From a virus, in the IMG/VR virus record IMGVR_UViG_3300029448_000015, positions 1 to 64,000 of that record: 64,000 bases of DNA; one strand, written 5' to 3'. The translations under genes and the position numbers were made by a program. Below the pieces are notes generated by a model. That model made no database searches, was not told the DNA's origin, and worked only from the letters and a program-made list of their open reading frames with translations. Numbering within the stretch: the stretch's first letter is position 1; every line of letters begins with the position of its first letter. Shown piece by piece: positions 52,073 to 59,407 of the stretch.

Positions 52073-53742
52073 AATTCAAACTCATCATTATCATCATTAT
52101 CATCTAAGAAAACTTCAAGTAATCTCCCTGTAGTTTTGTCATATCTTAGATGTGCAGCCATACCAACATCTCCAGTGTATCTAGACTTTAATATTCTTAA
52201 ATGTGTAGTTAAAGCTTCAACTGGATCATCAGCTTGCTGATTTCTTTCTAAAGCTATAACACAATCTGATATCTGTGCTATACCTCCAGAGCCTCTTAGA
52301 TGACTAAGCCCTACAGTAGCTCCATTCTCATGTCCTCTATTACCTTCTAGACGTTTTAAATGAGAGACTAGTAAAACACCTGCTCCAGTTTCTTCTACTA
52401 TCTTACGGAGATCAGTCATCATTCTATCTATTAATGCACGTTCATTAGTTTGTTCAGCACTGGCAGATACAATCATTTGTAAGTGATCTAAAATAATCCA
52501 TTTACAATCACAACCTACAATCATATATTTTATTTTGGCTAAGATGTCATCAAAGTCACTAGCTCCAAAATGTGCATGAACCCACATTCTATTTTTATTA
52601 TTACCACCTAATACTTTTTGAGCTAACTTTTCATAATTCTCCTGACCATATTCATCTCTAATATGTTCTATATCTAATTTTTTATTAGCTTCTATAGATA
52701 GAATACCATCAGCAGTTCTTGTCCAATCTTCTTCTAGAGCTACAATACCAAGATTGTCTTCAGTTCTAGTAATAAGCCAGTGTTCTATTTCTCTAATAAT
52801 ACTTGTCTTACCTAGCCCTGTACCTCCAGTAAATGTAACTAACTCTCCTTGTCTAAGACCAAATAATTTTTCATTTAAACCCTGCCAAGGGTAAGGAATA
52901 GAATCTTTCTTTTCACGTTTAAATAACTTATCAAAGTTATCTGATATGTTTAATACTCCAGAAGGAGTGTAGATACTTGAAGCCCACCAAGAACTTACAT
53001 ATAAATTATGTAACCCTTGGCGTAGCATATCATTAGCATCTTTATACTCTTCAGGCATTTGAAGTATCTTTGCTTTGCCGGGAGTAATTAACTTAGCTAC
53101 TGCTCTAGCAGCTTTTCTACCTTCCTTATCATTATCAAAGGAAATAATAATAGTTTGAAACTTTTCAATAAATTCTAAGTTAGCTTTGAAATCTCTTTCG
53201 GCCCCTGCAGCACCATTCTTAATTGATACTACTGGATACTGACTACCCATTAATTCATAAGCAGCCATTGCATCACATTCACCTTCAACTACTGTTAGAA
53301 ATCTACCTCCTTCTTGGCATAGCTGTTGACCAAAGAACCCTGTACTTCTACTATCACCTTCCCAAGCAAAGTTTTTAGGATCAGTGCCTATAGTCTTTCT
53401 AACTTTATAACCTGAAATTTCATTTGCGGTATAGTAAGGATAGTAATGTTTAACTACTTCACCATCTTCTTTAATGGCTTTAACTCCATACTTCTTAGCA
53501 GTTTGTAAGCTAATAGATCTATCAGTTAGTTCTATAAACTCACCTTCAACAACATTAACTTTATTATTTTTATATTGTTTAAAGTCTGCTACAGAGTTAT
53601 CTCCATTCATTGATTCCTCATAATTTTTAAATCTTGTATTACAAGAAAAACAAAATGCAGAACCATCATCATTAATTCCACAAGCATCACTACTTGCACA
53701 ATCAGGACTAGGACAGGGTTGATGTCTTTTTATAAAAGCCAT
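52069..53742 (-). CDS. Bifunctional primase-helicase (B)
   Basis: 557 residues. Zinc finger CPSPDC...CFSCNTRF, TOPRIM VVEGECDAM and IISFDNDKEGR, helicase Walker A TGGTGLGKTS near 306, Walker B KWIILDHLQMIV, RGSGGIAQISDC. Homologue of 15474-17132. Acidic C-terminal tail LDDNDDNDEFEL, as in T7 gp4, which contacts the polymerase. Confidence 0.95.
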   Translation of the reverse strand: MAFIKRHQPCPSPDCASSDACGINDDGSAFCFSCNTRFKNYEESMNGDNSVADFKQYKNNKVNVVEGEFIELTDRSISLQTAKKYGVKAIKEDGEVVKHYYPYYTANEISGYKVRKTIGTDPKNFAWEGDSRSTGFFGQQLCQEGGRFLTVVEGECDAMAAYELMGSQYPVVSIKNGAAGAERDFKANLEFIEKFQTIIISFDNDKEGRKAARAVAKLITPGKAKILQMPEEYKDANDMLRQGLHNLYVSSWWASSIYTPSGVLNISDNFDKLFKREKKDSIPYPWQGLNEKLFGLRQGELVTFTGGTGLGKTSIIREIEHWLITRTEDNLGIVALEEDWTRTADGILSIEANKKLDIEHIRDEYGQENYEKLAQKVLGGNNKNRMWVHAHFGASDFDDILAKIKYMIVGCDCKWIILDHLQMIVSASAEQTNERALIDRMMTDLRKIVEETGAGVLLVSHLKRLEGNRGHENGATVGLSHLRGSGGIAQISDCVIALERNQQADDPVEALTTHLRILKSRYTGDVGMAAHLRYDKTTGRLLEVFLDDNDDNDEFEL

Positions 53743-53825
53743 AAGAGATTCCTATTAAATAAGTGAATACCTAGCTTTGGCTCTACTGCTAGGCAAAGTA
53801 GTTCACAAGGGAAGGAAATAACCCT
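53743..53825. other. Structured intergenic segment before primase-helicase
   Basis: Contains an outer stem GTGAA/TTCAC (53763-67, 53802-06), CCTAGC/GCTAGG (53770-75, 53788-93) and CTTTG/CAAAG (53775-79, 53794-98). The last two are ordered A-B-A'-B' and so can form a pseudoknot or exclude each other. On the leftward mRNA this is the 5' leader of the primase-helicase. Confidence 0.45.
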
Positions 53826-54071
53826 TTAGCCAGTAGTCTTTTCTTCTGTAGTTTCGCTTTCAGCTATTACTGCAGTATCATCCAAGAAACTTTCTAATTG
53901 ATTTTGTAGAGTTTCTTGGGCTGCAGTTAATATAAAAGCTTCCTTTTGATATGAATTTTTTTTAGCCAATACATTTTTTAAAGCTTCAAAGATTAATAAA
54001 GCTTGTTCAGAGTTAGGTAACTTAGAAATATCGTAAGTTATATCTCCTTTGGTATAAGTTGCATTAGTCAC
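53826..54071 (-). CDS. Hypothetical protein downstream of SSB
   Basis: About 81 residues from GTG 54071, which has GGGGAGG nine bases upstream and overlaps the SSB stop; ATG 54089 is an alternative. VTNATYTKGDITYDISKLPN, EQALLIFEALKNVLAKKN helix, acidic C-terminus. Unknown function; coupled to SSB. Confidence 0.6.
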   Translation of the reverse strand: MTNATYTKGDITYDISKLPNSEQALLIFEALKNVLAKKNSYQKEAFILTAAQETLQNQLESFLDDTAVIAESETTEEKTTG

Positions 54072-54498
54072 CGAATATTGCCTCCCCATCTTCTTCTTCA
54101 ACTTCAAACTCTGAACCATCAGGAGCATCATATTGTACAAGATCTAGTATCTGAACAGCTTGAAGTTCTAGACCTTGGAATGCTTTACCTTTCCAATTAG
54201 ATTCCCATTCTTTATATTGAACTTTAACAGTAGATCCATTACCTACCATAACATCTACTGCTTTATTAAACTTATCTACAAGTCTAGGTGCAGGTCTAAC
54301 CTTACCATTAGCTTGATTAACTTTACGTTTAATTACAATGGTAGGCCCATATTCTTTATCTTTAACTACATACCCTTTTGATCTAAAGCCATCTGCAGTT
54401 TTTTCATCTACTACTAGATCTACTGTATAGACAGGATCAAAGCGAGTGTTAGGTGATGTTATGGAAGCCCAATAAGCAGTCCCATTTACTGTAGCCAT
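54064..54498 (-). CDS. Single-stranded DNA-binding protein (B)
   Basis: 144 residues. MATVNGTAYWASITSPNTRF start, an OB-fold-like body with RPAPRLVDKFNK and WKGKAFQGLELQAVQILDL, acidic tail FEVEEEDGEAIFGD. First gene of the replication operon driven by the promoter at 54534-54561; occupies the place of 17132-17554 in A. Confidence 0.75.
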   Translation of the reverse strand: MATVNGTAYWASITSPNTRFDPVYTVDLVVDEKTADGFRSKGYVVKDKEYGPTIVIKRKVNQANGKVRPAPRLVDKFNKAVDVMVGNGSTVKVQYKEWESNWKGKAFQGLELQAVQILDLVQYDAPDGSEFEVEEEDGEAIFGD

Positions 54499-54533
54499 AA
54501 ATATTTACCTCTTCTCTTTTTGTTTGTTAATTT

Positions 54534-54561
54534 ATTATACCAATGTCAACTAGAGTGTCAA
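54534..54561 (-). promoter_or_regulatory. Consensus leftward sigma70 promoter of the replication operon
   Basis: Minus strand: TTGACA (54561-54556), 16-nt spacer, TATAAT (54539-54534). The spacer contains a second TTGACA, in a direct repeat AGTTGACA 13 bases apart. It points at SSB (ATG 54498). It overlaps the end of the upstream gene by four bases. Confidence 0.8.
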
Positions 54562-54881
54562 CTTCTTAATCCATAAACCTTACGCCAGTTCTTAGGTTTG
54601 CGATCTATTTCTCCATGAAGAACTTGTCTACCTAACTCAGCCCTAACTGCATTCTCATATGTTATATATAAATCTTTTTTTAATGCAGATAAGTTAAAAG
54701 TTTTGGTAGGACTATTCCCATACAAAGGTTTAACTTTTGCCTTTTTATTTCCAATAGTAAAAGAACATACTCTCCATCCTGAAAGATAAAAAAAAGATTC
54801 AAACCTATCAGATCTTTTAGGGGTTAAAAAATAATTTCTTTTTGAAATTATGTCGGCTGATATATTTTTAATTTTATTCAT
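54558..54881 (-). CDS. Hypothetical basic early protein
   Basis: 107 residues: MNKIKNISADIISKRNYFLT, KRSDRFESFFYLSGWRVCSF, GRQVLHGEIDRKPKNWRKVY. Basic and beta/alpha mixed. No family recognised. Stop overlaps the -35 box of the replication promoter. Confidence 0.65.
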   Translation of the reverse strand: MNKIKNISADIISKRNYFLTPKRSDRFESFFYLSGWRVCSFTIGNKKAKVKPLYGNSPTKTFNLSALKKDLYITYENAVRAELGRQVLHGEIDRKPKNWRKVYGLRS

Positions 54882-55095
54882 GCATACCTCTAAACTTTTC
54901 TAAAGCTTGTAAACCTTCAACAGAAATATCTAAATTAGTACAATCAGAAAAAATTAAATTTACATAACTATCATCTTTAGTTCTTACACCTATTCGTAGA
55001 TCTGTTAACCCTTCTTTATTAGAAAAATAATCTTTAACTAATTCAAATTGTATTCTTGCTGCATCATAAATAAATATGTTGTCGCTGATTGCCAT
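54874..55095 (-). CDS. Hypothetical early protein
   Basis: 73 residues from ATG 55095 (GAAGGAA upstream; a longer frame to 55140 lacks an SD). MAISDNIFIYDAARIQFELV, DLRIGVRTKDDSYVNLIFSD. Overlaps the next gene by eight bases. Function unknown. Confidence 0.65.
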   Translation of the reverse strand: MAISDNIFIYDAARIQFELVKDYFSNKEGLTDLRIGVRTKDDSYVNLIFSDCTNLDISVEGLQALEKFRGMHE

Positions 55096-55105
55096 TTCAT
55101 TTCCT

Positions 55106-55264
55106 TCATTTTGATGAATATTCTTCGTTACAAAATTCACATTTTTCTTTTTTATCTAGAATTAAATATAATCGTTTAACTTCACAATCATGTTCCCAAG
55201 ACTCTATTATTTTTGGTTTTGGATTAAACAATTCTTTTATGTAGTCAAAGATTATATTTAACAT
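55106..55264 (-). CDS. Small protein with C-terminal Cys pair
   Basis: 52 residues: MLNIIFDYIKELFNPKPKII, WEHDCEVKRLYLIL, then CEFC near 42-45. Could bind one metal with the upstream Cys (HDC). Small but flanked by genes at normal spacing. Confidence 0.5.
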   Translation of the reverse strand: MLNIIFDYIKELFNPKPKIIESWEHDCEVKRLYLILDKKEKCEFCNEEYSSK

Positions 55265-55273
55265 AACTAACTC

Positions 55274-56212
55274 CTATGCTGCTATTTGAGTTTCAAAAGT
55301 TTTAGTTACTTGCTTTTTAACTTTTTGACTTCTTAGATAAACAATATTAGAAGTATTATTAGAAGCTCTAGTAGGAGCATGAGTAGACCAATCGGTAAAT
55401 GTATTAAACAAAGCCCACCGATTCTTACCCATTCTTGAAGAGTAATTAATCCACTTTTCTAACAGATATTTAAAAGCTTTGTTAGGTTTATAATCTCCTT
55501 GAAAATACTTTAGTGATACATCTAATGATTTTTGAAACTTAAAAAAGTCTTTAGCTTCAGTACAATTAGATAGAGTTGCTATTTCTCTAGCCGCATCTAG
55601 ATCTGTAATTACTTTATCACTCCACTCAAACCATTTATTTACTTCAGATTGGAATGTTTCAGTAACTTCTAGTATTAACTTAGCTCCATGATCTATATCT
55701 AAAAGTCTGTTATGTCTATTTTTATATAGAGTAGCAGCACCAGATATAAACACTTGTCCATTTAAACAAGCTCCTTGTTCAGCCCCTGCTGACATTATAA
55801 AAGGTAATGTTCCATCTAAAGAAGTTGCAGATAAAAATGATAAAGATGCTCTATCACCATCAGGAGTAATTAAAGTTTCTTCAGGTAAGACATTGGTAAC
55901 AAAACATCTTTTACCATTTCCTGATACAGCTATATTTTCTTTCATATTAGTAGTATTTAAATTAGCTTTCTCAAAAATACTACGTTGATTATCAATCATT
56001 CTTTTATAAGATAACTGACTAGGATCAGAATAATTTTTACCATGAACTCCTAACTCTTCACCTGTATCAGTTCTATAAATACTATGTTTAGCAGACTCTC
56101 TAGAGTTACCTTCATTGTCTACATAAAACAAAGGACTTGAATCAATTTCAAAATCTGCATTACCATAAGATGATTTTTTATTTATTGGGAAATCTAAAAT
56201 AATTTTACTCAT
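55274..56212 (-). CDS. DUF932-like protein
   Basis: 312 residues. GKRCFVTNVLPEETLITPDG, GAEQGACLNGQVFISGAAT, RWALFNTFTDWSTHAPTRAS with the NxxT end match DUF932 (phage/plasmid LGT_TIGR03299-type), of unknown function. Start overlaps the stop of the 47-residue gene (ATGA). Common in marine phage early regions. Confidence 0.65.
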   Translation of the reverse strand: MSKIILDFPINKKSSYGNADFEIDSSPLFYVDNEGNSRESAKHSIYRTDTGEELGVHGKNYSDPSQLSYKRMIDNQRSIFEKANLNTTNMKENIAVSGNGKRCFVTNVLPEETLITPDGDRASLSFLSATSLDGTLPFIMSAGAEQGACLNGQVFISGAATLYKNRHNRLLDIDHGAKLILEVTETFQSEVNKWFEWSDKVITDLDAAREIATLSNCTEAKDFFKFQKSLDVSLKYFQGDYKPNKAFKYLLEKWINYSSRMGKNRWALFNTFTDWSTHAPTRASNNTSNIVYLRSQKVKKQVTKTFETQIAA

Positions 56213-56352
56213 GTTTTACTTTCCTTTTTTGTGTTTTCTAAATGTTTATAAACAGCTTGATCTTTTAAAGCTTCTTTAATTTCATACTCCTCCCTTTCTT
56301 TTTGTGACATACTTTCTAGTTTTTTAATATATAAATCATTAACCTTACCCAT
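56209..56352 (-). CDS. Small helical early protein
   Basis: 47 residues, MGKVNDLYIKKLESMSQKER then EEYEIKEALKDQAVYKHLEN. Highly charged single helix or coiled coil. GAGG upstream; lies directly after the large hairpin at 56370-56429. Function unknown. Confidence 0.6.
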   Translation of the reverse strand: MGKVNDLYIKKLESMSQKEREEYEIKEALKDQAVYKHLENTKKESKT

Positions 56353-56369
56353 ACTTTGCTACCTCTCTA

Positions 56370-56429
56370 AGTCTCTCTAAGCTTTAAAGACTTTCACTAT
56401 CGTTAAAGTCTTTAAAGCTAAGAGAGACT
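56370..56429. repeat. Large hairpin (repeat family member a)
   Basis: Arms of 25 bp (56370-56394 and 56405-56429) pair at 24 positions around the loop CACTATCGTT. Core AAAGACTTT and loop CACTA(T)CG are shared with the hairpins at 59353, 59987 and 60617. It sits upstream of the RBS of the gene at 56209-56352 and at the stop codon of 56428-56862. Confidence 0.85.
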
Positions 56430-56862
56430 AAAAGCTTCCCTCTGCTACTTGTAAACAAGTTAGATTTAAATTTCTCCACATTTGTACTACAGAATTTCTA
56501 TCTTCAAATACATATTCAATATCATAGTAATCTGCAATATCTTCTCTATATATTCTTTCTTTAACTGTACAATCTCTTTCGTTATTACCTTCAGGACGAG
56601 AAAAACATAGATCAAAATTAATTTTATTTTCATCTAACCATTCAATAGTTAAGTGTTCGTACTTTGAATCTCTAGCAGTAATAATTAAAACTTTAAACCC
56701 TTTTGAATATAAATTGTTTACTAAATCTACAATTGGTTTATTAGGTAAGTCTTCATTTACTCTAGCCCAATCATAAGGTGTTCTACAATTTTCTAATGCT
56801 GTATTTCTTAAAGCTAATGTACCATCTACATCTACAATTAATCCTTTCATTTTATTTACCAT
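56428..56862 (-). CDS. HAD-family phosphatase, PseT (Pnkp) 3'-phosphatase-like
   Basis: 144 residues from ATG 56862 (AGGGG upstream; ATG 56868 is too close to it). DVDGT motif near residue 10, PYDWARVNEDLPN, ITARDSKYEHLTIEWL, and the C-terminal EDRNSVVQMWRNLNLTC with QVAEGSF closely follow the phosphatase domain of T4 polynucleotide kinase. No kinase domain is present. It probably removes 3'-phosphates from nucleic acid ends. Confidence 0.75.
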   Translation of the reverse strand: MVNKMKGLIVDVDGTLALRNTALENCRTPYDWARVNEDLPNKPIVDLVNNLYSKGFKVLIITARDSKYEHLTIEWLDENKINFDLCFSRPEGNNERDCTVKERIYREDIADYYDIEYVFEDRNSVVQMWRNLNLTCLQVAEGSF

Positions 56863-57136
56863 TAACATTTCCCCTTTGTTTTTTTGACAAATAACTAGGT
56901 TTATCTACTGGTTTTAATAAACCTTTTTGTAAGGTATAAACACTATGAACTTCTTCAAATTGATTTTTTTCTGAATGAATATTATTTAAGTAAACATAAA
57001 TTCTTTTATTTGTTTTCTTTGATTGCCAAAAATTACATACATCATTCATATCTTTATGAATGTAAAAAGTTCTTTTAGGTTTTTCAAAAGTAGGACGCAA
57101 ATCTAAAGTTGATTTATAATAATTTTTAGTAGGCAT
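56852..57136 (-). CDS. Hypothetical basic protein
   Basis: 94 residues from ATG 57136 (GAGG nine bases upstream; the start overlaps the previous gene). PTKNYYKSTLDLRPTFEKPK, TFYIHKDMNDVCNFWQSKK, RIYVYLNNIHSEKNQFEEVH. Basic, beta-rich, unknown function. Confidence 0.6.
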   Translation of the reverse strand: MPTKNYYKSTLDLRPTFEKPKRTFYIHKDMNDVCNFWQSKKTNKRIYVYLNNIHSEKNQFEEVHSVYTLQKGLLKPVDKPSYLSKKQRGNVNGK

Positions 57137-57449
57137 AAGATTCATCCTCATATAAAGGCGACCAAGAATCATTGTAATTTTTAATGATTTGTTCTTTTAA
57201 AAAGACTTCATCACTTTCAAAAATTATTATTGAGGATGCATCATAGTTACCATGAGTTTCATCTTCTATATATCTGTATTGAATAGGATTAATTTCAATT
57301 TCATTTATATCGTTCATAGCAGCATTAGGATTTAATCTTAAATATTCTTTCAAATATTCAGAAGGTTCCCATTCATAATCTAGATCTACATCTACCCATG
57401 AGTTATGTATTTTTTTATTCTTTATACGAATATCTAGTTCTGTATCCAT
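57126..57449 (-). CDS. Hypothetical acidic protein
   Basis: 107 residues from ATG 57449, with AAAGGAG upstream (the frame extends to 57500 without an SD). MDTELDIRIKNKKIHNSWVD, acidic C-terminal half with ESDEVFLKEQIIKNYNDSW. Overlaps the next gene. Unknown function; conserved-looking YIEDETHGNYDASS. Confidence 0.6.
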   Translation of the reverse strand: MDTELDIRIKNKKIHNSWVDVDLDYEWEPSEYLKEYLRLNPNAAMNDINEIEINPIQYRYIEDETHGNYDASSIIIFESDEVFLKEQIIKNYNDSWSPLYEDESYAY

Positions 57450-57460
57450 TAAAATCTCCT

Positions 57461-57619
57461 TTACCAGTGACGAAAAATTCCTGACATAATAAAAAAACAA
57501 GTTACAAAATTAACTAAAACTATTATTGTTCTAAATAAAGCTACGATATCTGCTTCCTTACTATTATCAGATGCTTTTTCACCTAAAGATTTACACCATA
57601 AGCTCCATAGTTTTTTCAT
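57461..57619 (-). CDS. Conserved one-TM microprotein (B copy)
   Basis: 52 residues: MKKLWSLWCKSLGEKASDNS, KEADIVALFRTIIVLVNFVT, CFFIMSGIFRHW. Over 70 percent identical by eye to 21861-22013 of A, but located in the leftward early block. First gene after the structured leader 57620-57820, so its expression may be controlled by it. Function unknown. Confidence 0.8.
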   Translation of the reverse strand: MKKLWSLWCKSLGEKASDNSKEADIVALFRTIIVLVNFVTCFFIMSGIFRHW

Positions 57620-57820
57620 TTTTATACCCTCAAATAAAAAGGCAGGTGGTACTAAATATATACAGGGGAAGGAATTTATATATTTAATACCTTTAGGACT
57701 CTGCCTAGCCCTTTATTAATTAGTGGTAGAGTGATACTTTAACCATTATGATAAGGTTCTTATTAAGTTAAAGTATCTAAAGAGATCTACCAATCCCTGC
57801 AGGAGGTCAATAAGAACCTT
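57620..57820 (-). ncRNA. Structured leader or small RNA candidate with pseudoknot topology
   Basis: About 200 nt between a leftward promoter and the microprotein ATG. Inverted repeats: AGGCAG/CTGCCT (57640, 57701), TAAATATAT/ATATATTTA (57653, 57678), GATACTTTAAC/GTTAAAGTATC (57733-43, 57767-77), AAGGTTCTTATT/AATAAGAACCTT (57753-64, 57809-20). The last two interleave A-B-A'-B', so they form a pseudoknot or two exclusive folds. No coding frame was found. Confidence 0.55.
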
Positions 57821-57825
57821 TAAAT

Positions 57826-57856
57826 ATTATAATCATGTAAGTATGTAACTTGTCAA
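57826..57856 (-). promoter_or_regulatory. Leftward promoter of the structured leader
   Basis: Minus strand: TTGACA (57856-57851), then TATAAT (57831-57826) at 19 nt, or ATTATA at 17 nt. Predicted start near 57819, at the first arm of the leader. The 19/17 layout recurs at 60348-60378. Confidence 0.65.
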
Positions 57857-57859
57857 CTA

Positions 57860-58501
57860 CTATAAAGAATTATTTAACATCCTTTCTCTGCTTAATATCC
57901 TGTCAATATAGTTAATAGATTTTAAAGAAATAATTTTATTTTTACTTACTTTAGTTGGCCCTTCAAAGTAAGCTGCTAAAGCTAATAATTTACTATTAAA
58001 TCTATCTTCAAGCATTGCTAGATATTTAGCTCCTAAGTCTATGTTTTTACAAGGATTATATAACTCTTCTATGTTAGTAATCCCTAACTCTTGGGCAGTT
58101 ATGGGCCATTTAATTTGCATTAACCCAATAGCATTTGCAGAGGATTTTGCTAAAGGATTAAAACTACTCTCTACACTTGCAATAGCTGCTAAATATTCTG
58201 GATCCATCCCATATCTTTCAGCAGTAATTACAAAACATTTTTTATATGGGTAAGTGTTAACAATAGGGTCAGGTATAGAAATTAAACAAGGTTTTCCGTG
58301 TATACTTTCCAATTTTTCTATTGTTAAACCTTTCCAATTTGGAATAGCTGTATTACAAACATTATCAGCGTAGATTTTTTCCATTAAAACTTCATGTTTA
58401 TAATCAGATTCGCACCCACTTAGTAAAAAAAAAATTAATAAAACTAAAACAGTTAATGGGTAAATAGATAAAGCTATTTTAAAAACATTTTTAGTTTTCA
58501 T
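57860..58501 (-). CDS. Lipoprotein lytic transglycosylase (SLT family)
   Basis: 213 residues. Signal peptide with lipobox LLSGC (TM at about 10-28, Cys at 30). SLT domain: YLAAIASVESSFNPLAKSS (catalytic Glu), GLMQIKWP, NIDLGAKYLAML, AAYFEGP. It would be exported and lipidated and cleave glycan strands in the periplasm. It lies in the early block, away from the holin and M15 lysis genes, so a role in entry, exclusion or envelope remodelling is as likely as lysis. Confidence 0.8.
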   Translation of the reverse strand: MKTKNVFKIALSIYPLTVLVLLIFFLLSGCESDYKHEVLMEKIYADNVCNTAIPNWKGLTIEKLESIHGKPCLISIPDPIVNTYPYKKCFVITAERYGMDPEYLAAIASVESSFNPLAKSSANAIGLMQIKWPITAQELGITNIEELYNPCKNIDLGAKYLAMLEDRFNSKLLALAAYFEGPTKVSKNKIISLKSINYIDRILSRERMLNNSL

Positions 58502-58766
58502 TATTCCCCCTCATAAGTTGTTGTTGTTCTGTTGGCGTTAAACATTCTTCGTGAACTCGCCATGCTTGATCCTCGAACGCTTCTACTCCGCATTGGTTCG
58601 CGGTGATGTCTTCGTCTAATGGAATCAGCTTGTCACATCTGTCACAGTCTAGTTCCATGCATTTTGCACATGAATACCCATTGTCCGAAGGGATGCGATT
58701 AACAAATCGACCATTACCAAACGAAGTATCTTCTCCGCAATGCACACAGTTGTTATCCATTTTCAT
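58491..58766 (-). CDS. Zinc-finger-like protein with several CxxC motifs
   Basis: 91 residues. CVHCGED near 7, CAKC near 33, CDRC near 41, plus C at 56 and HEEC near 74: enough for two zinc sites (LIM/ribbon-like). DNA here is visibly more GC-rich with different codon use than neighbours, suggesting recent acquisition. Overlaps neighbours on both sides. Possibly a protein or nucleic acid binding adaptor. Confidence 0.65.
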   Translation of the reverse strand: MKMDNNCVHCGEDTSFGNGRFVNRIPSDNGYSCAKCMELDCDRCDKLIPLDEDITANQCGVEAFEDQAWRVHEECLTPTEQQQLMRGNNEN

Positions 58767-58897
58767 CTTAGTTCTTCCTCATCTGGATTTTCATCTAGAA
58801 CAAAACAAATTTTTATTTCTGGCATATTATCACCTTCTATAAACCATGTTTTATCTGGACAGGTTCCCATCCATTCCCATAATTCGGATCTGGTCAT
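58763..58897 (-). CDS. Small acidic early protein
   Basis: 44 residues: MTRSELWEWMGTCPDKTWFI then EGDNMPEIKICFVLDENPDE. Strong SD GGAGG before ATG 58897; TGA overlaps the next ATG. WEWMGTCPD-type cores occur in other marine phages. Function unknown. Confidence 0.6.
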   Translation of the reverse strand: MTRSELWEWMGTCPDKTWFIEGDNMPEIKICFVLDENPDEEELR

Positions 58898-58922
58898 ATT
58901 ATTACCTCCATTAAATTAAAGG

Positions 58923-58951
58923 GCGTTACTAGGGAGTTAACCTAGTAACGC
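58923..58951 (-). terminator. Hairpin after the 124-residue gene
   Basis: Perfect 11-bp stem GCGTTACTAGG/CCTAGTAACGC with a 7-nt loop, between two leftward genes. On the leftward strand it is followed by CCCTTTAATTT, only partly T-rich, so termination or an RNA processing role is possible. Confidence 0.6.
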
Positions 58952-58959
58952 TTTAGAAT

Positions 58960-59334
58960 TTAAATATTAATCTGTGTACCATCCGGCATTGAGCCATTAT
59001 TAAAATCAGTATTCAGACTTACTGTGTTACCATTCCAAGGTAATACTTCATCAGCAGTTGATACAAACCATTGCCAATTTTTTTGGAATATACCTACATT
59101 AGGAGCAAATTCAGAACATATAGCGTTTAATCTAGATTTAGTAGTATTACTTTGAAAACCCCCATCTACTAGCCAGATCTCATTGTTATTACAATCAAAT
59201 TCAGCTATTAAATTATCATGTAAAAATACTTTAGTACCATCATCATTAGGTAATATTTCAACCCTAGTATTATTTAAACTAAAGTTTGTTCTAGATTTTA
59301 TTGCCATATTCATCATCTTTTCTATTAATCTCAT
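58960..59334 (-). CDS. Hypothetical early protein
   Basis: 124 residues: MAIKSRTNFSLNNTRVEILP, FLHDNLIAEFDCNNNEIWLV, GIFQKNWQWFVSTADEVLPW. The W/F-rich beta pattern is seen in early proteins of T4-like marine phages. GGAGG lies before ATG 59334, preceded by the hairpin at 59353-59404. No function known. Confidence 0.6.
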   Translation of the reverse strand: MRLIEKMMNMAIKSRTNFSLNNTRVEILPNDDGTKVFLHDNLIAEFDCNNNEIWLVDGGFQSNTTKSRLNAICSEFAPNVGIFQKNWQWFVSTADEVLPWNGNTVSLNTDFNNGSMPDGTQINI

Positions 59335-59352
59335 AATCAGCCTCCACAGCTT

Positions 59353-59404
59353 AAAAGGATTTATGTAAGTCTTTCACTACGTAAAAGACTTACTAAATCT
59401 TTTA
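59353..59404. repeat. Hairpin repeat (family member b)
   Basis: Core GTAAGTCTTT/AAAGACTTAC (59365-74, 59384-93) around the loop CACTACGTA, extended by GATTTA/TAAATC and AAAG/TTTT with one bulge. Near-identical to 59987-60028. Placed just upstream of the RBS at 59340-59350 for the 124-residue gene. Confidence 0.85.
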
Positions 59405-59407
59405 TAT

